A stretch of 63,627 bases of DNA from an archaeon (GCA_018657525.1 JABHWZ010000014.1:1-63627); one strand, 5' to 3'; shown: positions 15,765 through 25,047, counted from the first letter of the stretch. Made by a program: numbers and translations. The notes: a model not told the origin generated them from the sequence alone.

Positions 15765-16304
15765 CTAAACTCCTTGACCCTCTAAGTCTTTAAGAGCTTC
15801 AGACATCGGGTCACTTTCAGGATCCACAACATAAGGTCTAACAGTTATTTTGTCTGCTGCAGCAAAAATTGTCAACGTTTTAGGTCCATCCCCCTTAATC
15901 AAATAAATCACATGATCAGAGAGTACAATTTCAATTTTCTTTTTTGAATTTGAACAGATCCCCAATTTTGAACAACTCTCATAATTCTGAAGAGTATCCA
16001 AAATCTTGACCCCCTCTGGACAAAAACACAAAGCTTTCTCATTCTGTTTATTAAAATCCATAAGTTTCCAACCCACCGGATTTGTCAAAAGATAATCTGC
16101 CTTACCTCCATTCTCTAATTCATTTCCTTTGTTAATAATGTTTTCTAGATGAAGTGTAGCTTGCTGTAATTTATACTGCCCCATTAAAATCCCATAAAAA
16201 CTTACTGTCAAATAGAGTAAAGCTGCAATTACTAGAACTGCAATCAAAATTTTCAAAACTTCCGGCATCAAAATTCCTTTTTTATTAAATTTTTTTTTAT
16301 TCAT
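15765..16304 (-). CDS. Type IV pilin-like protein 6
   Basis: 179 residues. The class III site FNKKG is followed by ILMPEVLKILIAVLVIAALL, with Glu at position 5 of the mature helix (ILMPE), the residue typical of true type IV pilins. The extracellular domain holds four cysteines (CFCPEG, ESCSKLGIC) and a beta-rich C-terminus. The start abuts the stop of the upstream pilin-like gene, so the two are co-translated. Confidence 0.7.
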   Translation of the reverse strand: MNKKKFNKKGILMPEVLKILIAVLVIAALLYLTVSFYGILMGQYKLQQATLHLENIINKGNELENGGKADYLLTNPVGWKLMDFNKQNEKALCFCPEGVKILDTLQNYESCSKLGICSNSKKKIEIVLSDHVIYLIKGDGPKTLTIFAAADKITVRPYVVDPESDPMSEALKDLEGQGV

Positions 16305-17414
16305 TTAAGGGAACCCCTCAATAACTCCACAATACTTAGAGATATCCTTATAATCATAATTCGTAACTCTTACTACACTACAACCAGTCCGAGCCTGCTC
16401 CCCACTTAATAAAACATCTTCACATTTTGAAAGACTAACTGCCCGATTATTAATTGCAGTTCCTTGCACAACTCCTCCTGCGATTAATATAATTCCTGCA
16501 CAAAGCGGAAGGAATTTATAACAAGTAGTTCCTGCTTCCCAGATTTTTTTTGGTGCCCCCATGATAGTTTTTATTGGAGAAATAAGTAAGCTTAAAGATG
16601 CTCCAGCCAATGCAACATTCCCAAAATTTTTCCAAACAGTAGCTTTTGTAGGGGCACTAATCTGCATAAAAAATATTGCTAATTCCTCTGTATCATCCCC
16701 TGGAGTAACAGGAGCATCAATCAAATTCACATCAAATCCATCAACTTTTATTTCTTTCTCATCCTTTTTACCTTCATCTTGTTTATAGGAACCCCCTTCT
16801 AATTTAATATCATCCTTAACTGCAAACCCTCCACTAATCCCAGTCATATATTTTGTGTAACTCACCTCTGTTCCAGCAATTTTATGAGTGTTCATATAAT
16901 TAACCGGGTCTACTTTGGATAAATCAATCTTTGAATCTAAATTCTCTTTATCAAATGCAATTCGAGAACAAATTACACAAGAAGGATAAACCCCCCCTAT
17001 CCCAAACTCTGCTTTAGTCTGCTCAAATAAACTAACTTTCCCCTCCCCCATCATAGTCCAACAATCCAAAACTTTTTGAGCAATTAACTTTTCCACGTCT
17101 GCATTCTTTTCAACTTTTGCTTTATCAACTCCCTTCTCATTCTCAAAATCCTCACACTCTGAACCAACAAATTTACTAGTCACGCAAAGCTTTTCAGTAT
17201 AACAGTTCAAAGGGATATATTTATTTCCAAAAGGAGCAGTAGCTCTTAAAATTACACTTTCATGACACGCTGTAGCATCAATCACGTCGATAAAAGCAAA
17301 TCTATAAAACAAAAAAAGCACAATAGCAAAACCCGCCAGCATGATAATTATATTTACAGATTGCGAAGACATTATCTCTGCTTTTTTATTTAACCCTCTT
17401 CTTTTCATATTCAA
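16305..17414 (-). CDS. Large pilin-like protein 7
   Basis: 369 residues. The N-terminus MNMKRRGLNKKA precedes EIMSSQSVNIIIMLAGFAIV, giving a KKA-E class III-like cleavage. A second and third hydrophobic region near residues 275-320 (NVALAGASLSLLI, LCAGIILIAGGVV) is unusual for a pilin and suggests additional membrane helices. Many cysteines (CHES, NCYTEKLC, CVIC, CEDV, CSVV, YCGV) imply disulfides. The next gene follows without spacing. The function is presumed to be a structural component of the pilus-like machine. Confidence 0.6.
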   Translation of the reverse strand: MNMKRRGLNKKAEIMSSQSVNIIIMLAGFAIVLFLFYRFAFIDVIDATACHESVILRATAPFGNKYIPLNCYTEKLCVTSKFVGSECEDFENEKGVDKAKVEKNADVEKLIAQKVLDCWTMMGEGKVSLFEQTKAEFGIGGVYPSCVICSRIAFDKENLDSKIDLSKVDPVNYMNTHKIAGTEVSYTKYMTGISGGFAVKDDIKLEGGSYKQDEGKKDEKEIKVDGFDVNLIDAPVTPGDDTEELAIFFMQISAPTKATVWKNFGNVALAGASLSLLISPIKTIMGAPKKIWEAGTTCYKFLPLCAGIILIAGGVVQGTAINNRAVSLSKCEDVLLSGEQARTGCSVVRVTNYDYKDISKYCGVIEGFP

Positions 17415-17438
17415 AATAAATTTCTCTTATTTAATAAT

Positions 17439-17558
17439 TTAACTAATTAAACGATTAATCAAAAAATAAACTCCTGCCACAATAATCACAAAAAAAAGAA
17501 TCCAAACAACTCGATTAACTAAACTTTCGGAAACATCAGCAGCACCTTTTTTTTTCAT
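17439..17558 (-). CDS. Miniature pilin-like membrane peptide, 39 aa
   Basis: MKKKGAADVSESLVNRVVW is followed by ILFFVIIVAGVYFLINRLIS: a KKKG class III-like site, then one membrane helix, with essentially no extracellular domain. The ATG at 17556-17558 uses the duplicated promoter (TTTATTAA 22 nt upstream), and the gene lies 24 nt before the start of pilin-like protein 7, so it heads that operon. Its size resembles small Flp-type pilins, but no Flp motif is visible. Confidence 0.6.
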   Translation of the reverse strand: MKKKGAADVSESLVNRVVWILFFVIIVAGVYFLINRLIS

Positions 17559-17866
17559 AAAATCTTAAACAAAAATTACTTTAATAAATTATCTAAACAG
17601 GGAATCGTTCTTCGGATTGCAAGAAAAAACGATTCTCACTCACAAATCTTGGATAAGATTTGTCAATATATTTTTTTCTACCACTGTAGGTTCTTTTGTT
17701 GAAAAAAGAACCCCAAATCTTAAAAACAAACTTTCCATTAAAATTAAATCACACTCATGGAATTAATTCCCTCGGGAAACAAACCAGCACATGAGACGTA
17801 TAACACTGATACGCCGAATTCTTTAGGAACTCCTCGCTCAAAATTCTCAAGATTGTTAAAAAAAAT
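17556..17866 (+). repeat. Duplicated bidirectional promoter and gene 5' end, copy 2 (with element)
   Basis: Counterpart of 14544-14740. Left flank TAATAAATTATCTAAA and right flank TTAAAAACAAACTTTCCATT match copy 1, but 115 bp of structured element (17600-17714) lie between them. Confidence 0.8.
17600..17714 (+). repeat. Structured dispersed element, copy C (intact)
   Basis: GGGAATCGTT opens and GAACCCC closes the unit. Hairpins: GAATCGTT/AACGATTC, ACAAATCTT-GGAT-AAGATTTGT and GGTTCTTTTGTTGAAAAAAGAACC. It sits inside the duplicated intergenic region, between two divergent start codons, and therefore in the leader or promoter of the FGE-like gene. Confidence 0.85.
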
Positions 17867-20800
17867 TAAATCTTTAGCACTTCCAATTTTTGCAGCAGCC
17901 GCATTGTATCTTTCTCCTCAAACAAATGCAGGTGAAATATATAATGAAGTTCACAAAGTGAAACTAATGGGAACAATGAATTCAAATGTTTCAAAAGCCA
18001 CACCGATAACTAGAAACTTAGCAGTTGTGGCACAACTTAAAGAAAACTCTGCAACCGAAAACCCCTCAGACTATTTTTTAAATTTAAAATATAGAATAAG
18101 CGGAGAACCAAAATTTAAAAATTCGGTAATAAAAATCCCGCCTCACTTAAAAACATATATTAATTATCAACTGCACTTTTTAGGAATTGCTCACCCTCCG
18201 GCAGTCATTATCTCCCCGCCAACAAATGAAACAATTTTTTCAGAAACCTACAAGGGAAACAAAGCGACTTCTTTATCTCAAAGTTCAAAAATGAGCGAAA
18301 TAGAATTTACAATAGCCAAATCTATATTAGACAAAACTCTAAATAAGGCCCACCCCCTAGCAAAAACAACATTCCATAAACTTGTAAAATGGGAAAAAAA
18401 CAAATACCAAAAATTCTGGCAACAAGAAGCAACAACAATAAATCCTAATTGGCAATTAACTCAAATTCCCATTTATCGATTAGCAAGATTGACCGAAAAA
18501 GAAAATCCTGGAGTTGAAAAAGGAAGATCCTTTACAATCCCAATTTCAGCAGACAATGGCAAAACTCTCGAAGGAAAATTAATACTCAAATTAGATTTAT
18601 CCCAAAATGACTTATGTGGTTCTATTAATTTTACAATTCCATTATCTGAAGAAACAAAAATAAAAAAAGATCAAGAAAGATTATGGATAAACAACCAACA
18701 TTATGGGGAATATCCTGCAGCACTAGTTTCATTAGATCAGGGAAAAGTGATTCCCCTCCCTAAAGAGGGAATGTTACCAAAAAAAATTCTCGCGGATTTA
18801 TGGATTGAACCATGCGATCCAGAAATAGGAATAATAAATTCAAAAAATGAAAATGAAATTGGAATAAAAAAACTTGGAGGAAAAGTTTCAATTTTAGAGA
18901 TTCCCAAAGCAAATTATGAGTCCATTAAAGGGCCCAATTTAGAAACACTATTATCTTCCAAAGCAGATGGAATAAGAAACCCAGAAAAAGGCACTTCTTT
19001 TTTAGTGAGGTCTAGTGAAAACCAAATTTACAAAGTTAGAATAATAGGAATCACCCCAGAAAGAACCCAAAAAGGAAGAGAATCATCTATGGCATTAGAA
19101 TTTTCAAAATTAGAAAGTTCACTGATTCCATTAAATATTACCTTACCCCCAGAAAACACTACCGCAAAAAACTTTCTAATCTGTCCAGGAGAATCTCCAG
19201 CAGGAAGTCGTCTAGCCTCGAGAAAAGAAGCATTAGAAATGTTGGGGATAGAAACAAATCCAGGAAGATCAGAAATCCCAAAAGAATCTTCAGATAAATA
19301 CAGAGCAGCAGCATATTATAAATTAAAATCAGGCACAGATATGATAATTTTTAAACAAGGTCTAAGAAACACATACGAAACTCTAAAAGAAATTAAATCT
19401 TATAATCAACGTTGGATGGATGATGATTTAATGGCAATATTATTAAATGGGCAAAATGCATTATACGTAAAAATTGATGGGAAAAAAGCAACATCTAAAG
19501 ACATTCAATCTATGGGATTACCTATTTCAGCAATAAGAAAAGAATTTGCTCCAGAACACTTCGCAATAAATCCTCTTATTAAAAAACTTGAAAATATTAA
19601 ATTGTTGGGCAAAGAAATACAAATTGAAAAAATTCCAACATGGTTTAAAGGCAATCAAGATCAAATTTCTCAAGCAAAAAAATTAGGTATCCCTGTAGCA
19701 AAGGAATATGAATTAGGCGGAGCAAAAATGAAGTTAGTTTTAATTCCAGGTAACCAAGAGATCAATCCTTTTTATCTCTCAATCTACGAAACAACAAATC
19801 AAGAGTATAAAACTTTCTATCCGAATCACACCACATTTAATATTATTGAATATGTAGATAATAGGGGAAAGAAAATCTTTCGCACAGGCACCTCAGATAA
19901 AGACAATCAACCAGCGACCCTTCTTTCAGTTAAAGAAGCAGAAGGATTTTGCGAACAAACCAGCTTAGCATTAAAAAGAAAAATTAGGCTTCCGACATCA
20001 AGAGAATGGAAACATGCTAACAAAACAACCCCTCGAAAAGGTAACTTTAAGGGAAATCTCCGCAAAACATTTTTATCGCCTAAAGCAGTAAATCCATGGG
20101 CAATAGATAACATTGATTTCACTTGCGAGGGAGGAAGATTTAACCCCAATGAATTTGGACTATATGATATGGTGGGTAATGCCTCAGAATTAACCAGCAC
20201 AAATAAAAATCAACTAGAAAGAGTTTGTGAAGGGAGTAGCTTTAAAGATGATGTGGAGTATAAAACAAAAACTCTCCCCTTAGATAAAAAAGTAAGGGGT
20301 ATGGACGTAGGCATAAGAATTGTAGAAGAACTTACCCCAGAACAATTAGCAATGCATCCGTCTCTTCAACAAAACACTTCTATTTCAAAAGAAAAAGGTT
20401 TTGTAATCCCAGAAGGAATCTCGCGCCCATATTTAATCTGCCCAGAAGAAGTTCCAGAAGGAAGTCGATTAAGAACTCCCCTAAAATATCTTAAGGAAAC
20501 CCAAGGGGATAGACAAGTAATGTACTCCTTAAATAGATCAACATTCTTCAAAATTACCCATGAACATCCTTCTGAAATAAAAATAGATACGATGAAAATT
20601 TGTCTTAAAGTAGGAAAAGCAAGCCTTAGTGCAGGAGCAATATTCTTTCTAGAAGATAATAGTATATTAACTCTACAAAAATCGAAAAAATCTTCATCTA
20701 CTAGAGAAACTGAAGCAGTAAAAGAAGCCATCAATAGAACTCTACAAAAAGTAAATCCTCCAGAATATTATGTGGAAAAAGAAGTTAGTTTAAAAGATAT

Positions 20801-21218
20801 GGATGAAAAAAATATTTTCAAAAAAGGTTTAGAAGGAGTAGCTTTAGCTCTACTGCCCAACGAAATTAATTCAATAATGGATCCGCGAAAAGATGGAACA
20901 CAAAAACTAATTTTGAATCCAAAAATGGATAATGCCCACCTATATTATTTTGCAGTTGATATGGACGGAATAAAGGAGAGAAGAATTTTCATTAATGAAC
21001 ACGAATATAACCCAGGCAATTTACAACCAAGACTTGGGTGGACTACACTCTCCCCAAACCAAGATGGAACTTTCAAACCAATAAGACGCTATTATGAAGG
21101 AGAGGGAATAATTATTCATAGAAACAGTTTAAGACAAGGACCAAATACAATTGAGATGAGAATTAAAGATACAACCGGCCAAAAAAGAACAAGTTCAGTT
21201 AGCATAATAAAAAATTAA
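17757..21218 (+). CDS. Large membrane-anchored protein with an FGE/SUMF1-like domain
   Basis: 1153 residues. The N-terminus carries TPNSLGTPRSKFSRLLKKI, then a hydrophobic segment (LPIFAAAALYLSP). Residues about 650-860 match the formylglycine-generating-enzyme-sulfatase fold: FYLSIYETTNQEYKTF, ATLLSVKEAEGFC, RKIRLPTSREWKHA, NEFGLYDMVGNASELTS, CEGSSF and VRGMDVGIRIV. Two related ICP-(G/E)ExP-xGSRL segments (about 472 and 895) flank it, suggesting an internal duplication. True FGE activity cannot be claimed, since many family members only use this fold for binding or scaffolding. It stops 1 nt before the convergent pilin-like gene. Confidence 0.75.
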   Translation: MELIPSGNKPAHETYNTDTPNSLGTPRSKFSRLLKKIKSLALPIFAAAALYLSPQTNAGEIYNEVHKVKLMGTMNSNVSKATPITRNLAVVAQLKENSATENPSDYFLNLKYRISGEPKFKNSVIKIPPHLKTYINYQLHFLGIAHPPAVIISPPTNETIFSETYKGNKATSLSQSSKMSEIEFTIAKSILDKTLNKAHPLAKTTFHKLVKWEKNKYQKFWQQEATTINPNWQLTQIPIYRLARLTEKENPGVEKGRSFTIPISADNGKTLEGKLILKLDLSQNDLCGSINFTIPLSEETKIKKDQERLWINNQHYGEYPAALVSLDQGKVIPLPKEGMLPKKILADLWIEPCDPEIGIINSKNENEIGIKKLGGKVSILEIPKANYESIKGPNLETLLSSKADGIRNPEKGTSFLVRSSENQIYKVRIIGITPERTQKGRESSMALEFSKLESSLIPLNITLPPENTTAKNFLICPGESPAGSRLASRKEALEMLGIETNPGRSEIPKESSDKYRAAAYYKLKSGTDMIIFKQGLRNTYETLKEIKSYNQRWMDDDLMAILLNGQNALYVKIDGKKATSKDIQSMGLPISAIRKEFAPEHFAINPLIKKLENIKLLGKEIQIEKIPTWFKGNQDQISQAKKLGIPVAKEYELGGAKMKLVLIPGNQEINPFYLSIYETTNQEYKTFYPNHTTFNIIEYVDNRGKKIFRTGTSDKDNQPATLLSVKEAEGFCEQTSLALKRKIRLPTSREWKHANKTTPRKGNFKGNLRKTFLSPKAVNPWAIDNIDFTCEGGRFNPNEFGLYDMVGNASELTSTNKNQLERVCEGSSFKDDVEYKTKTLPLDKKVRGMDVGIRIVEELTPEQLAMHPSLQQNTSISKEKGFVIPEGISRPYLICPEEVPEGSRLRTPLKYLKETQGDRQVMYSLNRSTFFKITHEHPSEIKIDTMKICLKVGKASLSAGAIFFLEDNSILTLQKSKKSSSTRETEAVKEAINRTLQKVNPPEYYVEKEVSLKDMDEKNIFKKGLEGVALALLPNEINSIMDPRKDGTQKLILNPKMDNAHLYYFAVDMDGIKERRIFINEHEYNPGNLQPRLGWTTLSPNQDGTFKPIRRYYEGEGIIIHRNSLRQGPNTIEMRIKDTTGQKRTSSVSIIKN

Positions 21219-21219
21219 T

Positions 21220-22512
21220 TTAACCCTTACAACAATCCTCTGGAACTCTCACACTCACCTTCCCCTTAGAAGATTTTATAACCCCATCCGGATATAATTT
21301 AAAAATCCATTCTTGGTCTCCAATAGGGAAAACCAAATTATTTGATTTATAATTCTCTAAACAAAAACAAGTTTTTCCACAAACTTTTTCTTCATCATTT
21401 AAACAAAATTGATAATTTTCATAAATACAATTCTTCCATTTTTCCATACCAAAAAATTTACATTCATGTGCAGCAAGCAAAGAGTTAACAAAACAAAATG
21501 CATTCGGATTGCCCCATTTTTCATAATAATCTGGAAAAGGGGAAATTTTATTTTTAATTGCCAAATGAGGTATGCTCCCAACCCCCGTTAACTTTGATCC
21601 AGCCTTTGCTACATTCCCCATCCTTTCAATAAAATCCAAAAAAGTAGATGAATATAAAATATTCAAAACATGCTTAAATTCAGAATCACAATTCATTTTA
21701 TTAAAATAATCTTGACACTGAGATTTTTTATTAGACATATAAAACTTATTGTAAACTTTATCCGTTCCAGTCAACCGAACAAAGGCTCTTTGTTTCCTTG
21801 CATCCCAAATAAAATCTGCAGTAGCACCAGATTTAAAAATAATCTCCAAAGGTTTTGTTCTAGGATAAAAACAATCCTCATAATCCACCCGATAAGTGAT
21901 AATTGTTTCTGTACCCTCCAAAATTCTCAACGGCAATCCATAACTATCTAACAATTCCTTAGCCACAGTATGCTCAACTTTCAATTCTTTTTCACGACAA
22001 ATCATATTCTGTTCCACGGCTAATTTTGCCCCATCTAAATTTAAAAGATTTTTTTGGCCTTGTGGATTTTTTGCCATTTTTTTGTAAGTTTCACTCGTAG
22101 TAATAAAAACAACATCATTTAATTTAAATTCTAAATTACTCAAAACGCCAATCTGAAAATTATTATTCCACTCTGTTTTATATTTATCAAACATTATCTT
22201 ATTATCCTTCAAAAAAAGTCTACTCTCAACCAGTTTAGTGCAATCTCCACCTGTACAAAAAGAAATTTTATCTGCTCTTACCAATCCAACACGATACCCA
22301 GTACTACAAAGAAGATTTATTTCAGTATTATCTCCAACATAAACTTCCTCTTCTCCTCCTGTTGGACCCTCATAACTCGGGAGCAATTTTAAATATCGGG
22401 TAAGATCCCCTTTTGTAAATAAAAAAATCATAACCACAACGAGGAGTAAGACTACCAAAGTATACTTAATAAATTTGCTTGTATGCAAGGCCTGTCCTTT
22501 TTTGTTTTTCAT
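21220..22512 (-). CDS. Large pilin-like protein 8
   Basis: 430 residues. The class III site KNKKG is followed by QALHTSKFIKYTLVVLLLVV and the remainder of the helix. The extracellular part is about 390 residues with at least 16 cysteines, several in a dense C-terminal cluster (CLNDEEKVCGKTCFC, EDCCKG). It overlaps the upstream small pilin gene by 4 nt (ATGA). A disulfide-rich tip or adhesin-like minor pilin is a reasonable inference; no named domain is recognised. Confidence 0.65.
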   Translation of the reverse strand: MKNKKGQALHTSKFIKYTLVVLLLVVVMIFLFTKGDLTRYLKLLPSYEGPTGGEEEVYVGDNTEINLLCSTGYRVGLVRADKISFCTGGDCTKLVESRLFLKDNKIMFDKYKTEWNNNFQIGVLSNLEFKLNDVVFITTSETYKKMAKNPQGQKNLLNLDGAKLAVEQNMICREKELKVEHTVAKELLDSYGLPLRILEGTETIITYRVDYEDCFYPRTKPLEIIFKSGATADFIWDARKQRAFVRLTGTDKVYNKFYMSNKKSQCQDYFNKMNCDSEFKHVLNILYSSTFLDFIERMGNVAKAGSKLTGVGSIPHLAIKNKISPFPDYYEKWGNPNAFCFVNSLLAAHECKFFGMEKWKNCIYENYQFCLNDEEKVCGKTCFCLENYKSNNLVFPIGDQEWIFKLYPDGVIKSSKGKVSVRVPEDCCKG

Positions 22513-22661
22513 CCTTTTAATCTAAATAAATTTTTTAAAAAATCTAATGCCCCCTCCCCTTTTCCTTTCAACACAAAAAAACCAACCAAAATAATCACCA
22601 AAACAACAATGGCAATAATACTCCATCCCACCATCTCAGATTCCATACCTCTCTTTTTCAT
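22509..22661 (-). CDS. Small pilin-like protein 9, 50 aa
   Basis: MKKRGMESEMVGWSIIAIVV is followed by LVIILVGFFVLKGKGEGAL and a short basic tail (DFLKNLFRLKG). A KKRG class III-like site with Glu early in the mature helix (MESE) is typical of pilins. The frame ends inside the ATG of the next gene (4-nt overlap), strong evidence that it is translated. A TATA-like ATTTATTAAT lies about 20 nt upstream. Confidence 0.65.
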   Translation of the reverse strand: MKKRGMESEMVGWSIIAIVVLVIILVGFFVLKGKGEGALDFLKNLFRLKG

Positions 22662-22696
22662 AATTCAAAAAGAGAAAACTAATTAATAAATCTATC

Positions 22697-22879
22697 GGGG
22701 AATCGTCTTCTTGTATAATTCTAAAACGACTTGGTCGCTACTTTTTTTGAAAAAAGAACCCCGGGGGAATCGTTCTTCGGATTGCAAGAAAAAACGATTC
22801 TCACTCACAAATCTTGAATAAGATTTGTCAACATATTTTTCTTTTGCACTGTAGATTTTCTTTTTGAAAAGAAAATCCC
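22697..22879 (+). repeat. Structured dispersed element, copies D1 (shortened) and D2 (intact)
   Basis: D1 (22697-22762) starts GGGGAATCGTC and ends in the TTTTTTTGAAAAAAGAACCCC arm, with the central hairpin missing. D2 (22765-22879) is complete: GAATCGTT/AACGATTC, ACAAATCTT-GAAT-AAGATTTGT and GATTTTCTTTTT/AAAAGAAAATC then CCC. D2 ends 3 nt from the stop of the FlaJ-like gene. The tandem arrangement of a damaged and an intact copy recalls copies A and B. Confidence 0.83.
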
Positions 22880-22881
22880 AT

Positions 22882-25047
22882 CTATAACAATCCGCCGATA
22901 ACAACCGACGCTAAAACAAACAAGCCTATTATTGCAAAAAGAGCCACAACAAAATAAAGCAACATTCCTTTCTTCAAATTTTTCCCAACCTGATAAGTCT
23001 GTTCTAATTTATCCTCTCCAGAATTTATTGTCACTAATGCCAAAGTTAAAATAAAAATTATTTGAATCAAATAAATTCCAATTGCTAATTGTAAAAAGTA
23101 GGGAGGAACCATTTGTTCTATCTGGAATATATCTAAAACAGCATCGAGATTCCCCAATCCTGGAATACCTTCTTGCCCCGAAAGTTGATTAATCAAACTC
23201 AACTTTCCTAAAATAGAAGTAATCATCGCTGCCAATCCAATCACCACTCCTGAAAGTAAAGGCGCCAAAAAATTCATATTACTTTTCATATCAGAAATAA
23301 TCTCTGCTAACATATCTCCTAACCTATCACTAATTTTTTGAATATTTTTAACATATTGCGAGATACTCATCAAACTAACAGCTGCTATTTTCAATCCTTT
23401 TTTAGAAGACTCAATCAAAACTCTCATGCTGGTCGCAATTAATTCAGAAGGATATAAAGCCAATGCTCCCCGCCTCTTATCAAAAAGCGCATTCTCGACA
23501 CTCATTCCCATCTGATAAATATTATAACTTACCCTTCGAAAAAAATCCTCTGTTTTCAATCCTCGAGAAGACTCTGCCACTTTCCCAAAAGCGATTTCCG
23601 GAGGCATACCATTCCCAATTCTATTTCCCAACTGAAACAAAGAATTATTAAATTCTTTTTCTAAAGATTTTGTTTTATTTCTTTCAACAATTAAATTTTT
23701 AGTTCTAGAATTGAAAGTTAGAATAAAAAACAAAGCAAAACTCAAGGGAATAAGTAAACTCAAAATTAAAGCAAAAACCCCATAAGGTCCAACAACCCCA
23801 GTTCCGCTTTCAATAAAATTAAAAATTTTCTCATCACCAAAAATACTCAGTCCGAGTTCAGCATAAGTATAATCTGACTGTAAACCCAACCAACTCGGAA
23901 TAGGAGTAAATTGAAAAATAAACGGCATCAATCCAAGAATCAAAATAGGCAAACAAATAATCCCTGCACTAAAATAAGATTTCTTGCTTTTAAATTCATG
24001 ATAAAGGGGATTCCTCGCCAACAATTCTGTCTCCCCATAACCTCCCGGCCTCAATAGCAAAACATTATCCACTAAATAAAAAACAAAAAAAGGAATTATT
24101 AAATTAAAAACAATTAAAATATGATACCATTTCAAATAATCCCCCACCATTGCAGAAGCTAAAGGTAACAAAGCTAATCCCAGCGTCGGCAAAACAACCC
24201 CTAACATATAAACATTAGTCAAAGGACTCCGAACATTATGAGTAAATTTTAGCATCTTATCATAAACTCCATCCAAAACAACTTGCAAAGATTTTTCAAG
24301 AGTCACAATTCTCCGTCCATTATCCGGCTCAAACAAACTAGATTCAATCAAATGAAAACTTTCTATAAACTCTGAAGAATAATCTCTCCAAATATCAAGA
24401 TAATTATCTAAACTCTCTTTAATTGTAGAAAACTTACCAATCTCCATATCATAAAACACTTTCCTAAAATCAAGCGACAAAGGATACTGCAAATGTTCTG
24501 ACGCAAACGCAATTGCTTTTTCAAGATTCGGAGTATGCCGCATATAAACTACAATATACAAAATAGCCGGCACCATCTGACTCGACGCCTTCAACCTCCA
24601 TTGATTGGCCAACCTCTGCGGATAAGCTTTAATATAATAAAACAAAAAAACAGCAACCAAAAGAATTAAAACAAAAAACAAAAATGGAAACTGAGAAAAA
24701 CTTCCCTTAATTAATGCAACAGCTACGGATAAAAACAAACCAATTAAAAAAACTGAAATAAAAACCATCACACTCAAGGTCAAAGCTTGCCAAGGTTCTA
24801 TTTCTAAATGCGCAATTCGGATATGTTTTTCAACTTCTTTTTGTTCTTTCTCTGAAACTTTTAACTTAATAATATTCCCCAAGCTATGGCACCATTTCTC
24901 ATAGCGAGTCAACTGCGGAGCCATCTCTGCTTTAAACCTGGTGTACTCACGACTATAATTAGAATTAGAAGGAACATCAGTTTTCATCTGAGACTCAATC
25001 TTACTTCCGTATTTCTTTAAGATATCTCGCGTTGTAAGCTTCACCAT
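22882..25047 (-). CDS. FlaJ/TadC-type pilus assembly membrane platform protein
   Basis: 721 residues from the ATG at 25047 (MVKLTTRDILKKYG); 24 nt of upstream frame is ignored. About eight to nine hydrophobic helices are visible, with two cytoplasmic T2SSF-like domains: one around residues 155-300 (MVPAILYIVVYMRHTPNLEK) and one around 470-620 (LGNRIGNGMPPEIAFGKVAE, YVKNIQKISDRLGDML). This is the inner-membrane core on which the ATPase acts in archaella, archaeal pili and type II/IV systems. It is longer than usual archaeal FlaJ proteins (about 550). The ATPase gene lies upstream on the same strand with one unknown gene between them. Confidence 0.85.
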   Translation of the reverse strand: MVKLTTRDILKKYGSKIESQMKTDVPSNSNYSREYTRFKAEMAPQLTRYEKWCHSLGNIIKLKVSEKEQKEVEKHIRIAHLEIEPWQALTLSVMVFISVFLIGLFLSVAVALIKGSFSQFPFLFFVLILLVAVFLFYYIKAYPQRLANQWRLKASSQMVPAILYIVVYMRHTPNLEKAIAFASEHLQYPLSLDFRKVFYDMEIGKFSTIKESLDNYLDIWRDYSSEFIESFHLIESSLFEPDNGRRIVTLEKSLQVVLDGVYDKMLKFTHNVRSPLTNVYMLGVVLPTLGLALLPLASAMVGDYLKWYHILIVFNLIIPFFVFYLVDNVLLLRPGGYGETELLARNPLYHEFKSKKSYFSAGIICLPILILGLMPFIFQFTPIPSWLGLQSDYTYAELGLSIFGDEKIFNFIESGTGVVGPYGVFALILSLLIPLSFALFFILTFNSRTKNLIVERNKTKSLEKEFNNSLFQLGNRIGNGMPPEIAFGKVAESSRGLKTEDFFRRVSYNIYQMGMSVENALFDKRRGALALYPSELIATSMRVLIESSKKGLKIAAVSLMSISQYVKNIQKISDRLGDMLAEIISDMKSNMNFLAPLLSGVVIGLAAMITSILGKLSLINQLSGQEGIPGLGNLDAVLDIFQIEQMVPPYFLQLAIGIYLIQIIFILTLALVTINSGEDKLEQTYQVGKNLKKGMLLYFVVALFAIIGLFVLASVVIGGLL

